The notes beneath the pieces were generated by a model. That model was not told where the DNA came from, searched no databases, and saw only the letters and a program-made list of their open reading frames with translations. A DNA stretch of 10,409 nt from Terriglobia bacterium (lineage in GTDB: Bacteria > Acidobacteriota > Terriglobia > UBA7540): NCBI GenBank assembly GCA_030049455.1, contig JASIKV010000479.1:1-10409 (forward strand), written 5' to 3'. The translations under genes were made by a program, and so were the position numbers. Shown piece after piece: positions 7,235-10,409 of this stretch (position 1 is its first letter; each line of letters begins with the position of its first letter).

Positions 7235-7332
7235 GATCCCACTCTTGACCGCTGCCCCGCAGGCAGAAAGCCATGCCTGAAACGCTTTCGATCCCGCGCG
7301 CGTGCAGCCTCCTTCAATCTTGCGCCATCAGA

Positions 7333-7357
7333 TATACTGCTGATCAATCATATGATT
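7333..7357 (+). promoter_or_regulatory. possible -10 element and start-codon palindrome before the sulfatase-like gene
   Basis: TATACT (7333-7338) matches the -10 consensus at five of six bases, but no convincing -35 is present at normal spacing. A perfect 12-bp palindrome AATCATATGATT (7346-7357) spans the ATG at 7352. No Shine-Dalgarno precedes that ATG, so a very short leader or leaderless transcript is possible. Confidence 0.3.
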
Positions 7358-9283
7358 TGTCACGCGCTCACCAATTTTTCTCGCCAAATTCTCGATGGCA
7401 GCGTTCACCTTCCGTCAGCCCGAAGGGGAAATTGCGCAATCCTGCTTTTCTACTCAATGTCCATCCTGCTTGGGGCTTCGCTGACTTTGAACGGAGCGGA
7501 AGATTCCACCACCCAGCCTTCCGTCATTCTCATTTCCATTGACACACTACGCGCCGACCACCTGAGCGCATATGGCTACTCCAAAATCTCCACGCCTCAC
7601 ATTGACTCGTTCGCCCAAGGGGGAACGGTGTTCACTTGCGCGGAAGCTCAAATCCCGCTCACTCTGCCTTCGCATACATCGCTATTCACTTCCACTTACC
7701 CTTTCCAGAATCTCGTGGAGGAAAATGGCGAGCGCGTTCCCGCCGGGGCTGTGACGCTCGCCTCCGTCTTGCTTTCGCGCGGATACAAGACCGCCGCATT
7801 CATCGGCAGCGACTTTCTTGATCGACGCTACGGATTGGATCAGGGCTTTGAGGTTTACGACAGCCCGTTCGAAGAGCAACCCACAGGCGTGAGAAATCCC
7901 CTGGCGGCTACCCTGCGGCGGGATGGAGCGCTGGTGGTTCGCGCCGGACTTCAGTGGCTCGATTCTCACCGCGACCAGCCCGTCATGGTATTCATCCATC
8001 TGTTCGATTTGCATGTTCCATACACCCTGCCGCCCGAGGACGCGCAGAAGCAGGGCATCTCCCGCTACGATGCGCAGCTCCTATACGTTGACAAAGTGTT
8101 GGGCCGCTTCCAACAAGCGCTGAAACTGGGTGGATGGTGGGACAAATCGCTGGTCATTGTCTTCGGCGACCACGGTGAAGGCCTGGGCGACCACGGCGAG
8201 ACGGACCACGGCTATTACATCTACGAAAGCACGCTGCATGTTCCTCTGATCGTGCATTGGCCCCGTCTTCGTGAAAATGGAGATTCGAAACTTGAAAGCG
8301 GAGATTCAACAACTCTTTCCAGCTTCAGGTTTCCAGTTTCCTCCTCCCTGCCCATAGGCCTGATTGACGTCGCTCCCACGATCCTGAACTTTCTGCACAT
8401 CCCATTGCCCTCATCATTCGAGGGCGCCAGCCTGCTTGGCGCGCTCCAGGCGGCTCCCGCAGCGCCACGAGCGGTTTATAGTGAAAGCCTCTACGCGCAC
8501 GACGCCTTCGGCTGGGCGCCGCTGCGGGCATTGCGCCTGGGAAAATACAAATACATTCAGGCCCCCAAAGCCGAATTGTTCGACCTTGACGCCGATCCTG
8601 GCGAACACGTGAATCGTCTACCTGGGAACTCAGCGGTGGCCGCAGAACTTCAGAACGAATTGGCAGCCTTGCTGAATCGCTACAAGGCGCCGCAACATGC
8701 CGCAGCCGCTCCGCTCTCCCCCGAAACCCTTGCGGAGCTTGAGTCACTCGGTTACCTGGCGGCGTCGCCCCGGGGCGTCACCACAGAAGCAAATGGAGAT
8801 GAACCGCTGCCCGACCCCAAGGACCGCTTCGCGGAATTCGAGCTTTACCAGAACGCTTATCTGGACTTTACGGAGGGACGCACTGCCACCGCCATTCCCA
8901 AACTGCTGTCGATATTGAAATCCGACCCGAAGAATACTCTGGCGCGCTTTCACCTGGGCGATTGCTACCTCCAAATTAAAAGGCCGCAGGAAGCGCTGAA
9001 CGAGTGGACGACCCTGCTGAAGCTTGACCCCGATTACGCGCCCGCCGCGGAAGCCCTTGGCGATTATTGGCTTGAACGGGGGGACTTTGAAAAGGCGCGG
9101 CGACGTTTCCAGCAAGTGCTGGCACTGTCACCGGAGAGCTTTGCCGGCAATTTTCAATTGGCCGTGGCCGACCAACATTTGGGTTTGCTCACCGAAGCCC
9201 ACAGGTACCTGGAAGCAGCCTGCAAAATTGCACCCCACAATGAAGCCTGCGCACTTAAATTGAAGTCATTTCCGGCCGAATAG
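7352..9283 (+). CDS. sulfatase-fold (alkaline phosphatase superfamily) enzyme with C-terminal TPR repeats
   Basis: A 643-residue exported or membrane-anchored enzyme. After a long N-region, a hydrophobic segment (29-46) looks like a signal or anchor. The sulfatase domain (about 57-440) shows VILISIDTLRADHLSAYGY (58-76; D64 a metal ligand), PLTLPSHTSLFTS (102-114) and FGDHGEGLGDHGETDHGYYIYESTLHVPLI (271-300; D273 and H274 metal ligands). Where classical sulfatases have C/S-x-P-x-R, this has T104-L-P-S-H, so formylglycine cannot form; Thr nucleophiles occur in related phosphoethanolamine transferases. It could thus be a phosphatase or transferase rather than a sulfatase. About four TPR units (roughly 495-640) suggest protein contacts. 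Residues 308-331 are a low-complexity insert encoded by 7-bp repeats. The start is uncertain: no ribosome site precedes 7352, and the next ATG (7457) would leave too short a signal. The gene converges on purM with a 48-base gap. Confidence 0.85.
   Translation: MICHALTNFSRQILDGSVHLPSARRGNCAILLFYSMSILLGASLTLNGAEDSTTQPSVILISIDTLRADHLSAYGYSKISTPHIDSFAQGGTVFTCAEAQIPLTLPSHTSLFTSTYPFQNLVEENGERVPAGAVTLASVLLSRGYKTAAFIGSDFLDRRYGLDQGFEVYDSPFEEQPTGVRNPLAATLRRDGALVVRAGLQWLDSHRDQPVMVFIHLFDLHVPYTLPPEDAQKQGISRYDAQLLYVDKVLGRFQQALKLGGWWDKSLVIVFGDHGEGLGDHGETDHGYYIYESTLHVPLIVHWPRLRENGDSKLESGDSTTLSSFRFPVSSSLPIGLIDVAPTILNFLHIPLPSSFEGASLLGALQAAPAAPRAVYSESLYAHDAFGWAPLRALRLGKYKYIQAPKAELFDLDADPGEHVNRLPGNSAVAAELQNELAALLNRYKAPQHAAAAPLSPETLAELESLGYLAASPRGVTTEANGDEPLPDPKDRFAEFELYQNAYLDFTEGRTATAIPKLLSILKSDPKNTLARFHLGDCYLQIKRPQEALNEWTTLLKLDPDYAPAAEALGDYWLERGDFEKARRRFQQVLALSPESFAGNFQLAVADQHLGLLTEAHRYLEAACKIAPHNEACALKLKSFPAE
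8273..8343 (+). repeat. heptamer-periodic, hairpin-forming in-frame insert
   Basis: Five consecutive 7-base units (gaaaatg, gagattc, gaaactt, gaaagcg, gagattc; 8273-8307), an 8-base spacer, then four units of opposite sense (tttccag, cttcagg, tttccag, tttcctc; 8316-8343). Bases 8287-8299 can pair with 8322-8333: 12 base pairs with one G-U and one bulged A, loop of 22. It encodes residues 308-331, a Ser/Asp-rich loop between VHWPRL and the conserved IDVAPT block, without breaking the frame. Confidence 0.6.
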
Positions 9284-9331
9284 TCAGCAGCTGAAACCTC
9301 CAAAGTCCTACAGCCCGATGAGGCCTGTCTG

Positions 9332-10351
9332 CTACGAGTATTTCACTCCGGGCCGGCCGGGGATGATGCGTCCGATCGCCCAGAATTTCTCATGGCATTT
9401 CTTGAGGGTGGAACTGACATCCGGCAAATTCCGCGGTGAAACGATCAGGAGCATGCCGAGCCCCATGTTGAACGTGCGCAGCATGTCGTCGTGCGGGACG
9501 TTTCCTCGCCGGGCAATCAGGTCAAATATCGGCGGAACGGGCCAGCTTCCCAGGCGAACCTCCGCGCGCGAGCCGGCGGGCAGAATTCGCGGCGTATTGT
9601 CGGTAATCCCGCCGCCCGTAATGTGAACCAAACCCTTCAGCAATTCGCGATCAAGCAGCGGCTTAACCGCCTGCCAGTAACAGCGGTGGGGAGCTAGTAA
9701 CACTTCTCCGAGCGGGTGCCTGAAGCCCGCGGGAATCTTGGTCAATGGTATTTTTTCCTGCTCGAGCAAAACCTTACGTGCAAGGGAATAGCCATTCGTG
9801 TGCAGACCAAGCGAAGGCAGGCCCAGAATCACATCGCCCGACCGGATGCCGCAGCCATCAATGATCTTGCCTTTACGCACCCAGCCCACAATGCACCCCG
9901 CCAGGTCGTATTCACCGGCGGGATAAAACCCGGGCATTTCCGCGGTCTCGCCGCCCACCAGCGAGCACCCGACCTTTCGGCAGGCGGTCGCAAGGCCGCT
10001 GACGATCTCCGTCACTACTTTGGGAAGCAATCTGCCGGTGGCCAGATAATCCAGAAAAAACAGCGGCGCGGCGCCGTGCACAGCGATATCGTTCACGCAG
10101 TGATTTACCAAATCTGCGCCGACAGTGTTGTGGCGATTCAGCGCGAAGGCGATTTTCAGTTTCGTGCCGACGCCGTCGACGCTCGAAACCAGCACGGCAT
10201 CGCGCGGCAGTCCCTGCAGGGAGAAGAATCCGCCAAAGGCGCCGACCTCCCTCAGCACACGCGCGCTGAAGGTGCTTCGAGCCAACTGCTTGATTCGGGA
10301 TTTGGCTTTGCTCGCGGCGTCAATATCCACGCCGGCGTCGCGATATCGCAT
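9332..10351 (-). CDS. purM: phosphoribosylformylglycinamidine cyclo-ligase (AIR synthetase)
   Basis: Makes 5-aminoimidazole ribonucleotide from formylglycinamidine ribonucleotide with ATP, the fifth step of purine synthesis, in the cytoplasm. At 339 residues it matches the usual length of about 345. Hallmarks in order: YRDAGVDIDA (3-12), SSVDGVGTKLKIA (56-68), GADLVNHCVNDIAVHGAAPLFFLDYLATG (78-106), GGETAEMPGFYPAGEYDLAG (133-152), LPSLGLHTNGYSLARKVL (178-195), HITGGGITDNTPRILP (243-258) and FNMGLGM (294-300). All glycine-rich nucleotide-binding motifs look intact. The ATG at 10351 fits the family N-terminus; a stop in the same frame at 10376-10378 excludes a longer start with a common codon. 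No strong ribosome site is seen. The gene converges on the sulfatase-like gene and no purN follows it, so the common purMN order is absent here. A housekeeping gene marking this as chromosomal DNA. Confidence 0.97.
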   Translation of the reverse strand: MRYRDAGVDIDAASKAKSRIKQLARSTFSARVLREVGAFGGFFSLQGLPRDAVLVSSVDGVGTKLKIAFALNRHNTVGADLVNHCVNDIAVHGAAPLFFLDYLATGRLLPKVVTEIVSGLATACRKVGCSLVGGETAEMPGFYPAGEYDLAGCIVGWVRKGKIIDGCGIRSGDVILGLPSLGLHTNGYSLARKVLLEQEKIPLTKIPAGFRHPLGEVLLAPHRCYWQAVKPLLDRELLKGLVHITGGGITDNTPRILPAGSRAEVRLGSWPVPPIFDLIARRGNVPHDDMLRTFNMGLGMLLIVSPRNLPDVSSTLKKCHEKFWAIGRIIPGRPGVKYS

Positions 10352-10409
10352 AGGATCTTGGCGAGCGCCTTGGATTCAGCGGTTGGCAGAAATCTCCGCG
10401 AACTCCCAG

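Noticed and set aside
7273..7542. An 89-codon plus-strand frame overlapping the sulfatase-like start
   Set aside because: No domain, no signal peptide, and it runs out of frame into conserved sulfatase sequence. A frameshifted N-terminus was considered, but nothing in it resembles the family.
1..9283. A single polysaccharide utilisation locus covering fucosidase, UxuA-like, receptor and sulfatase-like genes
   Set aside because: The genes are in divergent or separately terminated units, there is no SusD-like protein or dedicated regulator, and the sulfatase-like enzyme lacks the formylglycine residue. A functional link is possible but not shown.
9284..9331. Terminator between the convergent sulfatase-like and purM genes
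   Set aside because: I could not find a convincing stem with a T tract in this 48-base gap on either strand.
10376..10409. Possible C-terminal tail (WEFAEISANR then stop) of a gene upstream of purM on the minus strand
   Set aside because: Only eleven codons are inside the window, too few to support a gene.

Overview
This is a chromosomal stretch of GC-rich bacterial DNA, most likely from an Acidobacteriota member. The taxon is inferred from gene style, not from a marker comparison: an Oar-like TonB-dependent receptor with an N-terminal carboxypeptidase-regulatory-like domain, a sulfatase-fold enzyme fused to TPR repeats, and Tat-type signal peptides on carbohydrate enzymes. The window holds seven protein genes, one of them cut by the left edge. 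I see no rRNA, tRNA, CRISPR array, transposase, integrase or phage gene.

Left part, minus strand (1-2599). Transcription runs right to left: a small exported SnoaL/DUF4440-like protein (2096-2599), a mannonate dehydratase (UxuA) family protein (898-1989), then a GH29 alpha-L-fucosidase whose C-terminus lies beyond base 1. The last two are 21 bases apart and both begin with the same Tat-like signal (MNRR-x-F), so they look like an exported pair for sugar or uronate metabolism. The gap before the UxuA-like gene carries inverted repeats.

Centre, plus strand (2600-7169). A divergent intergenic region of about 350 bases contains a perfect 18-bp palindrome and a sigma-70-like promoter. It leads into an exported DUF5666-type beta-domain protein with a Gly/Pro-rich insert (2950-4167) and then the Oar-like outer-membrane receptor (4290-7169, TTG start). 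A 10-bp-stem hairpin follows the receptor and probably terminates transcription. The two proteins are probably co-expressed at the envelope, and both carry glycine-rich inserts.

Right part (7170-10409). A plus-strand sulfatase-fold/TPR protein (7352-9283) has Thr in place of the usual Cys/Ser at the catalytic position and contains an in-frame insert built of 7-bp units that can fold into a hairpin. It converges on a complete minus-strand purM (9332-10351), a housekeeping purine biosynthesis gene.

The fucosidase, UxuA-like enzyme, receptor and sulfatase-like enzyme suggest use of complex, possibly sulfated or fucosylated, polysaccharides. They are not one operon, however, so a single pathway is only a hypothesis. 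I found no clear new defence or mobile system. The best leads are the heptamer/hairpin insert, the Thr-type active site, the exported UxuA/fucosidase pair and the DUF5666-receptor pair.
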